A DNA stretch of 37,357 nucleotides from a virus: IMG/VR virus record IMGVR_UViG_3300025030_000271, positions 1 through 37,357 of that record; one strand, written 5' to 3'. Every line of letters begins with the position of its first letter. Positions within the stretch are counted from its first letter, which is position 1. The notes below the pieces were generated by a model, which was given only the letters and a program-made list of their open reading frames with translations, did not search any database and was not told where the DNA came from. Of the stretch, positions 1-9,455 are shown piece after piece. Position numbers and translations under genes: made by a program.

Positions 1-29
1 ACACGCTGTCCGCCACAATTTCAAGCGAA

Positions 30-1016
30 TTATGCGGCCTTTTTCTGTGCCCTTTCTCGCGCATTGAGCAGATCGCGATAGCGCGACTGGCGCTTGTCGT
101 CATCCCAATACGCCTTATGGGCAGGCGACCCCTTCGGTGCGCCCATGTCGCTTTCGATTTTCTTGATCTCGTCATCGATGGCCCCGGAGACATTGGCGCC
201 GGCATTTGGGACAACCGTCGTAACCGGGTTGATCTCGCGGGCCATGTTGTTCAGCCATCGGATTGCATCGGGGTGGGCCATGATCGGCGTGCCATCGGAC
301 AGCCGGCCGAACTTCAGCAAATCCTTGACGCCGGCCGGGGCGGTATCGAGCAGCCCGTCGATCATGTTCATGTTCGGGCGGAACTCGGCGCCCCATTCAG
401 CATGCAGGGCGTCAGAAGATGCCCGCGCCGCCTCGGCATCCTTGGTCTGGCGCGCGGCTTCTTCTTCTTCCTTGGCCTGATAGTAGAAATTGACCACCTC
501 GGAAGCGATTGATGCAGGAGCATTGACCTTGTGCATGGACACCATGAGTTTGTCAATCAGCGGCTTGTCGTCTTCACCCACCACCAGACCGCCGGCCAGT
601 TTCAGTTCATACTTATCCGGAGCATCGGGAATCCCGTTCTCGGCACGCCATGCCTTGACCTGATCGTCGGTCGCGTTCTTCGGCAGGGCAGAACGTAGCT
701 CGCCTGAACTGATGCGGTTCTGCACCGACAGCAGGGCATTGGCTACATCCTTCGGGCTTGAATACCGGGACAGGCGCTTGTTCAGTCCTTCGTCAGTACC
801 GGCGATCTGCGTGCGCCAGTCGTCGGGCCATGTGGCTTTGCCGACGTCTTCGCCCTTTGCGCCCTGGTCCCCGGATTGGCCGCCCTTGTCCTGCGCGCCC
901 TTGTCAGCCGCGCTCTGGTCTCCTGCGCCGCCCTGGTCTCCGGCATCACCACCACCATCTCCGCCATCCTTGTCGTCCGGCGCCATCAATCGAAACCACT
1001 GATTCCTCACTCGCAT
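30..1016 (-). CDS. Capsid scaffolding-type protein
   Basis: A 328-residue acidic protein. Residues 12-60 are low-complexity, rich in Gly, Asp, Gln and Lys, and the C-terminal third is charged and predicted helical, ending in an Arg/Lys-rich segment. This composition is usual for podovirus scaffolding proteins, which shape the procapsid and bind the coat protein through a basic C-terminal helix. It lies downstream of portal and terminase, where the scaffold is expected; the coat gene would come next but is outside the window. The ATG at 1016 has a clear AGGAGGAG ribosome site. The role rests on composition and position, not on a specific motif. Confidence 0.7.
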   Translation of the reverse strand: MRVRNQWFRLMAPDDKDGGDGGGDAGDQGGAGDQSAADKGAQDKGGQSGDQGAKGEDVGKATWPDDWRTQIAGTDEGLNKRLSRYSSPKDVANALLSVQNRISSGELRSALPKNATDDQVKAWRAENGIPDAPDKYELKLAGGLVVGEDDKPLIDKLMVSMHKVNAPASIASEVVNFYYQAKEEEEAARQTKDAEAARASSDALHAEWGAEFRPNMNMIDGLLDTAPAGVKDLLKFGRLSDGTPIMAHPDAIRWLNNMAREINPVTTVVPNAGANVSGAIDDEIKKIESDMGAPKGSPAHKAYWDDDKRQSRYRDLLNARERAQKKAA

Positions 1017-1034
1017 GATTCACTCCTCCTCTGG

Positions 1035-1385
1035 TTAAACGTCTTTCACTTGGCACGGCGACGGATTCTCGTCGAACCTTACTGCCTTGATCGTCTTCTG
1101 CCCGGTAAGCATCGCCTTCATGAGTCGGTGCCTGCCATCCATCAACTCACCATCCTCGTCAAGAATGATCGGCTTCGTCAGGTCCGCCGCATTGACGGCT
1201 TGCATGTGCATCACCATGTCACGAATGGTCATGTCTTTGTATGTGTAGTACAGACTCAGATGATCAAGCGGGACTTCCATCACCGGAAGATCGCGCGCAA
1301 GCTCAAACAGCCGCGGCACGCTCCATGAGTGGCGACCGAGCGCACACATTTGATCTTGCGGCGTATGCCATTCCTTGATCTTCAT
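1035..1385 (-). CDS. ParB-like domain phage protein
   Basis: I start this 116-residue protein at ATG 1385, which has GGAGGCTGG just upstream; longer reading upstream would overlap the neighbour in another frame. Near residues 75-90 a PIILDEDGELMDGRHRL-type stretch matches the ParB/sulfiredoxin fold signature (D-G-x-H/R-R). Such small ParB-like proteins occur in phage head operons, where their role is not established. It overlaps the stop of the preceding gene by four bases, so it is probably translationally coupled within the head operon. Confidence 0.6.
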   Translation of the reverse strand: MKIKEWHTPQDQMCALGRHSWSVPRLFELARDLPVMEVPLDHLSLYYTYKDMTIRDMVMHMQAVNAADLTKPIILDEDGELMDGRHRLMKAMLTGQKTIKAVRFDENPSPCQVKDV

Positions 1386-1720
1386 CCAGCCTCCGACTTG
1401 TCTGCATTCGGTTCTTTTCCCCGGACGCTGGCAAGATTGGCCTGAATCAATTTCATGATCATTTGACCGACGAACTGCCGGCCCAAGTGGATATGGGTCT
1501 GATCGGGATCGCCGACGACATAAGGCCAATCAGGAAGCGAGCAGGCCGACTTGAGAATCCAGTCAAGCGCGCGCTTCTGCTGGTATGCGTCCGCAGTCCC
1601 TGCGTGCAACGCCTTCAATGCCGAGACATCGGCCAGTTCGTAGTCGTTGGCGGCAGAGGCCAGCCGATTCTCTGCCCTTGGTGCTTTGCGTCTCACTTGA
1701 TCTGGCTGTTCGTTCGCCAT
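1382..1720 (-). CDS. Small phage protein, Bbp19-like
   Basis: A 112-residue protein directly after the portal gene; portal stop and this ATG overlap as TGATG. Residues 45-90 (ALDWILKSAC, then GDPDQTHIHLGRQFVGQ) follow the pattern of the small Bbp19-like family of Bordetella phage BPP-1 and relatives: a short helix, an aromatic/acidic linker and a G-R-x-x-G helix. Family function is unknown, but it regularly lies next to portal genes. Assignment is by recalled pattern and position. Confidence 0.5.
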   Translation of the reverse strand: MANEQPDQVRRKAPRAENRLASAANDYELADVSALKALHAGTADAYQQKRALDWILKSACSLPDWPYVVGDPDQTHIHLGRQFVGQMIMKLIQANLASVRGKEPNADKSEAG

Positions 1721-3336
1721 CACGCCACCGCCATCGGCGTATTCGCGCCTGACAGGTTCTTCGCGATCACTGATCCCTGCTCAAGCCCGGCCAGTAGTTG
1801 CGCGGCTTGCTGCTGTTCCTGCTGCTTGGCAATCATGGCTTCGACTTCCGAATCCGGTCGGACCCACTTGGCCGGTACGCCAATGCCGTCCAGCACGTCA
1901 CGGAGAATGACGCGCGTATCAGGCAGGGCGGCAACGGATTGATCCAACTGAATCGCCGAAGCGATCATCTGCGACATCTCGATGAACTTCTGACCCTTCT
2001 GCGCTTCGATCGCGTCATGCAGCGGGCTTTGAAACTCGAAGCCGATTTCCTTGTTCGATAGCGATTTCGGCATGTCTTGCGGCGAACCGAATGCGCCATT
2101 CCTGAACAGAAGCTCGAAGGTCAGGTCACAGGTTTGCCCGTTGCGCTCGGGTTCCATAGGCTCGAACAGCGGGAGGGCGCCGCGGATGTATTCCTGAATC
2201 CGCTGACCAATCTCGTAGGCAGTCATCTCGGGTCCGCGTTGAGGCAGGGTGAGTTTGTTCAGGTAGAAGCATTGCATCAGCATCGCCCGCGAGTCTCGCG
2301 CCATCTCGGCACCGAACGGCAGCCCTTTGGCGTCGATCGACATCGGGCGCAACGCTTCGCCCAGGCGCTCATCGTAGTCACGATCCACCCACGTCAAACC
2401 GCCGGCAAAGATCGAGACATCGGATCGGACTGCGTCCTTGGTCGCCAGCATCGGCGGGTTCGTGGTCTTCTCGCCAGCCTCAAGCAAGGTATAGGTCATG
2501 GACTGCAACAGCCTGGCTTCAGGCAACGCGGCGACCGTCGAAGGGCTGAAGGCGTACTGAGAGCCTGAAACCGTCTGCCACCGCTCGATGTTGTACTCAC
2601 GATTCCATGTATTGACCGACTCTATCGAGTGCTTGTTCTGGCAGTCGTAATGCAGCGACCAATAAGGGAATTTCCCCTTCTCGTCGTACATGTCGGCCTC
2701 GCAGACCATGTGTATGCACTCGATTTCTTCCATGCCCTTGTTATTTGCAACGAGGTCATTGACCTTCTGATGGACCTTACCTGGGAACAGGGATTGAAGA
2801 TCACGGGCGCACATCTTGTATTTACGGAACACGGCGCAGACCTTGCCGTCAGCGTTCTCGATCCAAGCCACATCGCGAAGGTGATAGCAGCGATACAGCA
2901 GGCCATTGCGCATCCGGTTCAGTCGAACCGACGTCACGGTCTGCCCGAAGCAGGAATAGTCTCCATCACCTTCCTTCATGGCCTTGGTGAATTGCGCGGC
3001 GGGAGAATACATTGCCCGGCGCATGACCTTTGTCGCGTACTGAAGCCAGCGGCTGGCCTCGTTGTCGGGCTCCATTCCATGCTGAAGGGAAGTCTTAAAC
3101 CACTCCTTTGCGGTTGGGCGCAGCATGGTCCCGATCTGGTCCTGAAGGTCGCGCTGACACAGCAGCGGATAGCTTGACATCAGATCACCAGCGAAGTCAT
3201 AGCCGAGTTGGCGCTTGACCGTGAAGTCAGCACGCTGCGGGTAGAAGTTCTCGGCCTGTTCCTGCCATAGCAGCATCAGGCTAGACCGCTTCGAGAACAG
3301 GCTTTCGCCATACTCGTAGAGTTGTTTGATGTCCAT
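1720..3336 (-). CDS. Portal (head-tail connector) protein
   Basis: A 538-residue portal protein of the podovirus head-tail connector family. It forms the dodecameric ring at one capsid vertex through which DNA enters and leaves. The N-terminus (MDIKQLYEYGESLFSKR, then LWQEQAENFYPQRADFT) and the following LMSSYPLLCQRDLQDQIGT segment are typical. I choose ATG 3336 rather than an upstream in-frame start because GGGAGG lies five bases before it and the preceding gene stops one base away. The C-terminal region is Gln-rich. It sits between large terminase and scaffold, as expected. Confidence 0.9.
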   Translation of the reverse strand: MDIKQLYEYGESLFSKRSSLMLLWQEQAENFYPQRADFTVKRQLGYDFAGDLMSSYPLLCQRDLQDQIGTMLRPTAKEWFKTSLQHGMEPDNEASRWLQYATKVMRRAMYSPAAQFTKAMKEGDGDYSCFGQTVTSVRLNRMRNGLLYRCYHLRDVAWIENADGKVCAVFRKYKMCARDLQSLFPGKVHQKVNDLVANNKGMEEIECIHMVCEADMYDEKGKFPYWSLHYDCQNKHSIESVNTWNREYNIERWQTVSGSQYAFSPSTVAALPEARLLQSMTYTLLEAGEKTTNPPMLATKDAVRSDVSIFAGGLTWVDRDYDERLGEALRPMSIDAKGLPFGAEMARDSRAMLMQCFYLNKLTLPQRGPEMTAYEIGQRIQEYIRGALPLFEPMEPERNGQTCDLTFELLFRNGAFGSPQDMPKSLSNKEIGFEFQSPLHDAIEAQKGQKFIEMSQMIASAIQLDQSVAALPDTRVILRDVLDGIGVPAKWVRPDSEVEAMIAKQQEQQQAAQLLAGLEQGSVIAKNLSGANTPMAVA

Positions 3337-3337
3337 G

Positions 3338-3589
3338 TCAACCTCCCAGCGAACCGCCCCCGCCGCCAGTTCCGTCATCACCTGTCAGTATGGTGCTTGC
3401 CCGACCTTGCCTTGCGGTCATGGCGGCGATGGACTTCTTCTTCGCGTCTTTGACGGCTTGATCGTTCGGGGTAGGCATGGGGGTGACGGGTTCCGGCTTT
3501 GGTGCCGCCGGGGCCGGCGCGGATTGTTTGTCATCTCCACCAAAAAGGAGATTCGCAACCAATGAGCCTACTGCTTGTTCCCATGACAT
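3338..3589 (-). CDS. Small Pro/Ala-rich head protein
   Basis: An 83-residue protein between large terminase and portal. The N-terminus is hydrophobic (SLVANLLFGG), followed by a Pro/Ala linker and a C-terminal QGRASTILTGDDGTGG-type motif ending in poly-Gly. Short proteins with this R-A-S-T-x-L-T-G signature are common beside portal genes in podoviruses; their function is not known to me. ATG 3589 is preceded by AAGGAGATAAATC. Its stop is one base before the portal start. Confidence 0.65.
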   Translation of the reverse strand: MSWEQAVGSLVANLLFGGDDKQSAPAPAAPKPEPVTPMPTPNDQAVKDAKKKSIAAMTARQGRASTILTGDDGTGGGGGSLGG

Positions 3590-3592
3590 GAT

Positions 3593-5203
3593 TTATCTCC
3601 TTTTCCCCATTACCGCTTTATTGGGCATGTGATTCCTCCTGCCAATTCCTTGTTCTTCCGATGACGCATGAAACGAGTCTCGCCATGACGGACCATCGGT
3701 CAGGTAAGTCGGGCCTTCAGACCAAGCCATCACGATCGCATCGCCCTTGTTCGTGGATCGCCCGAGCTTGTCGTTGATGTCCTCTTTCGACGTGACCTTG
3801 ATCCCGTTGTATTCCATGTCCAGCGTCCATGCCGCCAAGTCTGCGGCAAGCTCTGCGTCGGGCGGCAGGGCAATCATCGAACCGTCTTGCTGATCGGGAT
3901 CAAGAGCGTCACGCAATTTCCAGATGCTTGCCGATCGATGATTGAAGAATCCGAGCAACCCGTCTTTCGTTCTGCGCACGGACTTGGACGATCCAACGTA
4001 GCCCTTGACCGGAATGTCGTTGGCCTTCAGGTGCTCATACATCGATGTCCCATAGCCGCCCCCCATATCGATGATGACTTGAGACTGATTCCTGCGATGC
4101 GCAACAATGATTCCGCCACCCATCCGACCAGCCCTTTCATTCGGAATGTCCTTCGCGGGTATCTCCACTGGCTTGTCGAACCATCCATCGTGCCTGATGG
4201 CAAGAACCATCGGATCATGCCCGCCGCCAGTGGCATCTACCCCGATTGCGCATTGAGGCACGCCGACCGGAGGCTTTTCGGTCCATCGGGCTTGCGCCTC
4301 AGTTATCCATCGCGTCGGTATAACCTGATTCGGCGCGTCTTGAAATGATGTCCTGAATCCACCCATAAGCAGGGACCGCCATGGCTCAGGCATGGCGTCA
4401 AGCTGCCGCTCGTAGTCTGTGGCGGCGTAGTAAGGGTTATCGCTCACCGCGGCAGGGATGTAGGTCCGCGATGTGGCCTTGACCATCTTTTCGCGGCCGG
4501 CCACGATTACCGGATACTCACCGGGGCCATCGACCCACTGATCCTTCCCGTCCGCATCCGACACGACCCAGCGCAATTCACCGTGCTTCGCAGGGTTGTG
4601 ATAAACAGGATCAAGCCACGGCGCGAACATCTTGATAACCCACAATCCCTCAGGGTTGAGCGGGGGATTTGTCGCCATCACTACCCTGCATCGCTGCCCA
4701 GGGGTGTCGGTGCGCAACCATCCCATCACAAAACGGACTTGAGACTCAGCGAAGTGCGTGGCTTCATCGAAACAAATGTAGTCCCGACCCTTGCCCATCT
4801 GCCCCTGTTCGTCACCTACTCGGTGTGCTGCGGCAAAGTCGATGATATGGTCTTCGCTGATCTTTAGCTTCGGTGGAGGCGAACCATTGAATCCAGCACG
4901 GCTGCCGTGAATCTTCAGCGCATCCTCGACCAATCGGTCAAGGTCGCCGTACTGCCGTCTCATGATCAAGGCGCGTTTATGCTCATTGAAAGCTAGCCCG
5001 AGACCAAGATTCGATTTTCCGCCGCCAGGCTGTCCACCATATAGCAGCACATCCGCATCAGACAAGTAGGCATCAGTCTGCGGCCCGGGATTCGGAATCC
5101 ACTTCATACCCTTGTGCGATGAGCGAGCCTCGGCCGTCAGTTTATCCACTTCCTCCGGGGGAAGCCCTGACAGCCGAGTGATCATCTCATCAAGCGCGCC
5201 CAT
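3593..5203 (-). CDS. terL: Terminase large subunit
   Basis: A 536-residue packaging motor that pumps DNA into the prohead and cuts the concatemer. The ATPase domain shows Walker A GGQPGGGKS (about residues 56-64), Walker B YICFDEATH (about 143-151) and a following MATNPP coupling motif. The C-terminal RNase H-like nuclease begins at GVDATGGGHDPM (about 330), which supplies the first metal-binding Asp. Length is normal for the family. It lies between the 300-residue protein and the small portal-adjacent gene. The small terminase gene is unusually far away, about 4 kb upstream in the operon. Confidence 0.93.
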   Translation of the reverse strand: MGALDEMITRLSGLPPEEVDKLTAEARSSHKGMKWIPNPGPQTDAYLSDADVLLYGGQPGGGKSNLGLGLAFNEHKRALIMRRQYGDLDRLVEDALKIHGSRAGFNGSPPPKLKISEDHIIDFAAAHRVGDEQGQMGKGRDYICFDEATHFAESQVRFVMGWLRTDTPGQRCRVVMATNPPLNPEGLWVIKMFAPWLDPVYHNPAKHGELRWVVSDADGKDQWVDGPGEYPVIVAGREKMVKATSRTYIPAAVSDNPYYAATDYERQLDAMPEPWRSLLMGGFRTSFQDAPNQVIPTRWITEAQARWTEKPPVGVPQCAIGVDATGGGHDPMVLAIRHDGWFDKPVEIPAKDIPNERAGRMGGGIIVAHRRNQSQVIIDMGGGYGTSMYEHLKANDIPVKGYVGSSKSVRRTKDGLLGFFNHRSASIWKLRDALDPDQQDGSMIALPPDAELAADLAAWTLDMEYNGIKVTSKEDINDKLGRSTNKGDAIVMAWSEGPTYLTDGPSWRDSFHASSEEQGIGRRNHMPNKAVMGKRR

Positions 5204-5204
5204 A

Positions 5205-6107
5205 TCACCCCATCAAGCGGATCGGGCTGGATTTGGCGCGGTGAATCTCGCCGTCGCCTGTATGCGGCGAATCCTGCACCATCACATCAACAGCCGGCGC
5301 ACCAAGCACCGCCTGCCGCAGTATCGGACTCTGCGCCATGATCTCGTAGCTTGTGCCCTTGCCTTCACGCTCGCCACACCATGTCTTGCTCATGTAGTCC
5401 AGATCATCGAGAGCGCCTTGCAGAAAGCAGATTTCGCGGGTTGCTGCGGCTTCGCGCTGTTGCGCCTGAGCCAGCCGTCCCGACAGTTCAGCTTTGCGCA
5501 CCGTGCATTTGATCATCCAATGGCTGGATTCATCGATGCCGTACCGAGGTTGCGGGCGCAACAGGTCGGACTCGGGCGGGACAATGACCTGAATACCCAG
5601 ATCAGCGGCGAGTAGGCAGAAGTGCTGGCAGCCAGCCCGCTGATAGCCGTATTCTTCGGTCGCCGACATATCGACACCGTATAGGGCAATCACGTCCTGA
5701 ATCGGATCAAGGTCATCAGCGCGGCGCTGATTCCGCTCTTCGAGAATGTCTTCGATGGCGCAGGCCATCATCCACGCGATCGATGAGGTAAAGAAGAACG
5801 TGCCGTACTTGGCTTCCAGGTCTTCAACCGGCAGGCGCCGAGAGCCAGGAATCTGCGGTACAACATCGTACATCCAGACCAGCTTCTGCATTCCCATCCA
5901 TGCGACGTACTCAGGGCTGAACCACGGCTTTTGCGTGCCGGGCTTGCCGACTACGCCAGGCTCCCATCGATGCAGTTCAAAGAACGCGTCGCACCGCGGC
6001 AGTTGCGGATAGACGCCCGGCGAGCAGGCGAGAATCTTATATTCAGGGTCGGAGAACGGCGCCAGCCCGATTGAGCTTGGCGCCGATCCGATTATGGCGA
6101 GCTTCAT
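5205..6107 (-). CDS. Rossmann-like phage protein of unknown function
   Basis: A 300-residue protein starting MKLAIIGSAPSSIGLAPF, a Gly-rich Rossmann-type beta-alpha opening, with a middle stretch YGVDMSATEEYGYQRAG. Phage proteins of this kind resemble MptE/DUF115-like nucleotide-binding folds found near terminases; the exact reaction is unknown. The ATG has a GGAGGGACACAAC ribosome site. Its stop is two bases from the terminase start, so the two are co-translated. The C-terminal 100 residues are coiled, with an Ala/Gln/Arg-rich helix at about 210-235. Confidence 0.6.
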   Translation of the reverse strand: MKLAIIGSAPSSIGLAPFSDPEYKILACSPGVYPQLPRCDAFFELHRWEPGVVGKPGTQKPWFSPEYVAWMGMQKLVWMYDVVPQIPGSRRLPVEDLEAKYGTFFFTSSIAWMMACAIEDILEERNQRRADDLDPIQDVIALYGVDMSATEEYGYQRAGCQHFCLLAADLGIQVIVPPESDLLRPQPRYGIDESSHWMIKCTVRKAELSGRLAQAQQREAAATREICFLQGALDDLDYMSKTWCGEREGKGTSYEIMAQSPILRQAVLGAPAVDVMVQDSPHTGDGEIHRAKSSPIRLMG

Positions 6108-6137
6108 TGTTGTGTCCCTCCTCCGGACGGTTAAGAA

Positions 6138-6608
6138 TCAGGTTGTAGCTTGAAAGGCGACGGTATTGACCGCAGTCGATGAAATACCTGCGGTAGCCCA
6201 AATCGCTGTCGTGACGCCGACCAGTTCGACAAAACCGCCGCCGGAACTGCGGATGGTCGTCGCGCTGGAGCCGATCGAGCTTCCGTAGATGTACTCGCCG
6301 TTCGCCGTCTTGACGTACAGGGCCGAATCGGTCGATCCGAAGAAGATGTTCTTGCGAACACCCGGAATCGGCGGCGCCAGGGTAAAGACCGGCGTCGATG
6401 CGGCCGACGTGCCGACGACATACGACACGCCGTATGCTTTCATCTGGACGTCCGTGGTTTCTGCGGTCGAGACTGCGACGCGCTGATCATCCGGCCCCAC
6501 CAGAAACTCGGCATTGCCCGGACTACCGGACTGCCCCGAGGACATGGCTTGAAGCCCAAGCCGGCGACCGTGGATACTGGTCAGAATGGAACTGTTGTAT
6601 GCACCCAT
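6138..6608 (-). CDS. Putative virion-associated protein
   Basis: A 156-residue, Ser/Thr/Gly/Ala-rich protein with alternating hydrophobic strands and few charges, as in phage decoration or fibre-associated beta proteins. Start ATG 6608 has GGAGCAACATC upstream. It lies between the fibre gene and the Rossmann-like protein in the late operon. It shares its composition with the 108-residue protein at 8444-8770, especially Thr/Ser runs, but I recognise no family. Confidence 0.55.
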   Translation of the reverse strand: MGAYNSSILTSIHGRRLGLQAMSSGQSGSPGNAEFLVGPDDQRVAVSTAETTDVQMKAYGVSYVVGTSAASTPVFTLAPPIPGVRKNIFFGSTDSALYVKTANGEYIYGSSIGSSATTIRSSGGGFVELVGVTTAIWATAGISSTAVNTVAFQATT

Positions 6609-6688
6609 GATGTTGCTCCTTTATAATTGCGTGCCTGATCGGCTGCTGCGGAGTCCGGTCGTCGGGCCGGTACGGTTCCCCCTCACAA

Positions 6689-8443
6689 TTACTTGTCGAT
6701 TGCCGTAAGCTCAGACTGCGACAACAAGCGTATCCATCCGAATGTCGGGCCTACTGCGCCGTTGATCTGCGACGCTCCGTTCAGATGGCCGTGCTGCAAC
6801 GTGGTGTAGGTCGGCATCGTCGCCGTGGTATCGGGCGTTTGGGCTGTGCCGTCCAGGTCCATCAGCACGCTATTGGTCGCGGCAGATTGCGCAACCTTGC
6901 TCTGCGTCCCCGGCGTGTAGGCGTTGCTCGCAGTAGTCGCCCACTGCGCCGCGCCGCCATCAACTCCCGAGAATTGCACGGCAGTTGCCGAGGTCAGACC
7001 GATGGACGAATATTCGTTCGCTGTACCGTTCGACAGGGACACAATCGCACCAGCCGTAGCAACTCCCACCGGCCTCCAGAAGCTAGTAGCCAAACTCGTG
7101 ATCTGACCGCATAGCGCGCCTGTGTAGGAAAGAACGTCAGCAGGGCGGGTGACGGCTACGGTGGTGGTGTTGATACGGGATGATGGGAATAAGCCAAGCT
7201 CAAATTGCGCATCGCAGAATACGGTAGAGCCTTGCCCCGCCGCAGATAGCGTAGTTCCATCTGTTGATCCGGCTGGATATAACTTCAATGAGGAAGTTGC
7301 TGTCGCGCCAGCTTGCGTCGCAGCAACCCACACTAGCCAAAAATCGTCGTTATAGCTTCTGCAGCCAGACGCTATAGGAGCTATATAGGCACCACCTGTA
7401 GGTACGTTTGATACTGTACCTGCTACCTCATTTATAAGTATTCCCACTAGAAGATAACTGGCTTCGTTGCTCACGAACTGGATAAGTGGGTATACAGGTG
7501 ATGTCACTTTTTTTCCGACTAGGATGGAAAAGCATCCGTTCGTACCTGCTGCGAATACTACGCCGTCTAGGTTTTTGCCTTCAAAAGCTATCGCTGAGTT
7601 GTCGCTCATCACCCACGCATAGTTGGCCTTACCATTTGGCCCAATTGCATTCTGTGTAGCAGATGGTGCATTTAAATTGACCCAAGTCGTAGTGAACGCA
7701 TTACTCTGCAAGCACAGATTCTGCGCACTCCCCTCTACATGATGCCCCCTCTGTGGAAACTCTGCGCTCTCAGAGGTCGGCAGAGGATTGCCGCTGTAAT
7801 CGTAGGGGAAGGTCTTGACACCATCTACCATGCTGCCGTGATAAGCGGGGGCAGATTCGACGCCGATACTGACATACGGCATGGCATCTGTCGTATTGCT
7901 CGCGCCTGTCCGATCCTCGACTTGTAGATCAGCCAGATCAGCAACGGAAGCCGTGACGATCAAAGAGCCTGCGGTGATTGTCTTGGTGACTGAAGTTCGG
8001 GCAACAGCAGAAGCTGCAAGGGTTCCGGTAGCTCCACCCGTTCCGGAGAACGTCGCCGTACCCGTGCCAGCACCCATTGAGAATATATAGGTGCCAGCCG
8101 TCAGCGTCATGCTGTTGTTGCCGCCACTGGCTAGGGTTGTGGTGGTCGTGCCCCATAGGTTGTAGACGCGATTCACATGCCAGAAACCACATTCATTAGG
8201 GAGTAGTCGTACCTCGCGGCCCGCGAAGTCTAGAATGTTCTTGGCAAGATTTCTGGTGAAGGATGGTGTTACTGCGCCACGGATCGGGATCGCGGTGTAG
8301 GGGGCGATGTAGAGTTGCGATGACGACAACAGCAGCGACAGCGGTCGCTGCGAGGCGTGAAGGCCAGACCGCCCGTTATGGACTGCCGCCCGCCCGTTAT
8401 GCCGGAATCCGACCGTCCTACCGTTAAGCCTGGCGTGCAGCAT
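6689..8443 (-). CDS. Tail fibre/spike-like protein
   Basis: A 584-residue Thr/Ser/Gly-rich protein. It has a fibrous repeat-like centre (LTAGTYIFSMGAGTGTATF) and an AQNLCLQSNAFTTTWV segment near 245. From about 400 it continues as FCDAQFELGLFPSSRI then ADVLSYTG, as seen in phage tail-fibre and head-spike proteins with concanavalin-like domains. The likely role is receptor binding or decoration. It starts at the base next to the previous stop (TAAATG). Base composition dips AT-rich around 7300-7700 relative to its flanks, as is common for exchanged receptor-binding regions. Confidence 0.65.
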   Translation of the reverse strand: MLHARLNGRTVGFRHNGRAAVHNGRSGLHASQRPLSLLLSSSQLYIAPYTAIPIRGAVTPSFTRNLAKNILDFAGREVRLLPNECGFWHVNRVYNLWGTTTTTLASGGNNSMTLTAGTYIFSMGAGTGTATFSGTGGATGTLAASAVARTSVTKTITAGSLIVTASVADLADLQVEDRTGASNTTDAMPYVSIGVESAPAYHGSMVDGVKTFPYDYSGNPLPTSESAEFPQRGHHVEGSAQNLCLQSNAFTTTWVNLNAPSATQNAIGPNGKANYAWVMSDNSAIAFEGKNLDGVVFAAGTNGCFSILVGKKVTSPVYPLIQFVSNEASYLLVGILINEVAGTVSNVPTGGAYIAPIASGCRSYNDDFWLVWVAATQAGATATSSLKLYPAGSTDGTTLSAAGQGSTVFCDAQFELGLFPSSRINTTTVAVTRPADVLSYTGALCGQITSLATSFWRPVGVATAGAIVSLSNGTANEYSSIGLTSATAVQFSGVDGGAAQWATTASNAYTPGTQSKVAQSAATNSVLMDLDGTAQTPDTTATMPTYTTLQHGHLNGASQINGAVGPTFGWIRLLSQSELTAIDK

Positions 8444-8770
8444 TTAGCCGGCCTTGTACCAGCCAAGCGACCCACTGCATGCGACCGCGCTAATGAGCGA
8501 TATCCCGCTGGTCGTCGCCGTCGATTGGACGTTGCGAACGGTGGGATTCAGTTCGGCATTCGTGGTCAGCGACGTCGAAGAAGTCGTCGGAATGCTGGCC
8601 TCGGTCGATCCGTAGCGCACCCAGAAGTCCTGATCCATCGAGAAGGCCACGAAGGCCATTCCTGTCGGCACATCGAACGCCTGTCCGGTCGCCGCGGCAA
8701 GAACAACAGCCTGCACGGCATCAGGCCGGACGAGAATGGATTGAGTGGGTAGTCCTGTGCCTTTTGCCAT
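8444..8770 (-). CDS. Small virion protein of unknown function
   Basis: A 108-residue protein with Ala/Val-rich beta character and a long Thr/Ser run (TTSSTSLTTNAELN). Residues 30-55 (FDVPTGMAFVAFSMDQDFWVRYG) resemble a short beta-sandwich. ATG 8770 has AGGAGCGCCGAC before it. It lies immediately upstream of the fibre gene with no gap, so it is likely a virion or fibre-assembly component. I recognise no family. Confidence 0.55.
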   Translation of the reverse strand: MAKGTGLPTQSILVRPDAVQAVVLAAATGQAFDVPTGMAFVAFSMDQDFWVRYGSTEASIPTTSSTSLTTNAELNPTVRNVQSTATTSGISLISAVACSGSLGWYKAG

Positions 8771-8843
8771 GTCGGCGCTCCTTATTTGTGGATGCGCCGC
8801 TGACTTTTACACGCTGTTTGCGTGAATTACAAGATGGAGATAG

Positions 8844-9455
8844 CTACTTGTTCCCCATCAGTTTCGCGGCCCTAGCTAAGGTGAATGCGATGGCCCTGGC
8901 GGATTCGATCAGGTCGCGGGTGACTTCCTTGGATTCGTCGTCTCCCTGCGGCTGCGGGCCATTCATGCCCAACTGCCTCTCAAGGCTGGTCAAACTGGCA
9001 TTCTTGTCGGCCAGCTTGTATTTCTTCGTGGTCGTGGTGATCGGGTTCTCTCCGATCATTGTCTGCTGCGAGATATCCAACCCACAGAGCGCGGCCGCCG
9101 TATCGTCGTCAAGGTCTTGAATGGGTATCGGATGTCCATCCTTGTCAAACAGTTTGCGTGGGTCGAAGAAGGCCATCCTTGCACGCTCTAGAAGGATTCG
9201 CTCCCTCGTAATCTTGAGATTCGAGAAGGTTTCTGCCATCTTGCTGTCAAGAATTTGGCGAACTTCCACATTTTTTAACAGCCTCGATCCCTGACTAGCG
9301 GCCGATTTCGGGCTGAATCCCGCTGCCAGTGCGGCTTGAGTGATATTGCCATTGTTTGACAAATACGCTTCAGCAAATAGCTTTCGCCTATCGGCAGATG
9401 ATAGCCCTTTGCCTCCTGCGTTCTTTCGCTTAGCCGGCTTCTTAGCCTTGACCAT
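8844..9455 (-). CDS. Terminase small subunit
   Basis: A 203-residue protein with a basic N-terminal tail (KAKKPAKRKNAGGKGL). A Terminase_2-type helix-turn-helix follows at about 22-75: FAEAYLSNNGNITQAALAAG, then SPKSAASQGSRLLKN and VRQILDSK. It recognises the packaging site and regulates the large subunit. The C-terminal half carries a charged helix and an acidic segment. Its start overlaps the end of the 63-residue gene upstream. It is separated from terL by three structural genes, which is uncommon. Confidence 0.85.
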   Translation of the reverse strand: MVKAKKPAKRKNAGGKGLSSADRRKLFAEAYLSNNGNITQAALAAGFSPKSAASQGSRLLKNVEVRQILDSKMAETFSNLKITRERILLERARMAFFDPRKLFDKDGHPIPIQDLDDDTAAALCGLDISQQTMIGENPITTTTKKYKLADKNASLTSLERQLGMNGPQPQGDDESKEVTRDLIESARAIAFTLARAAKLMGNK

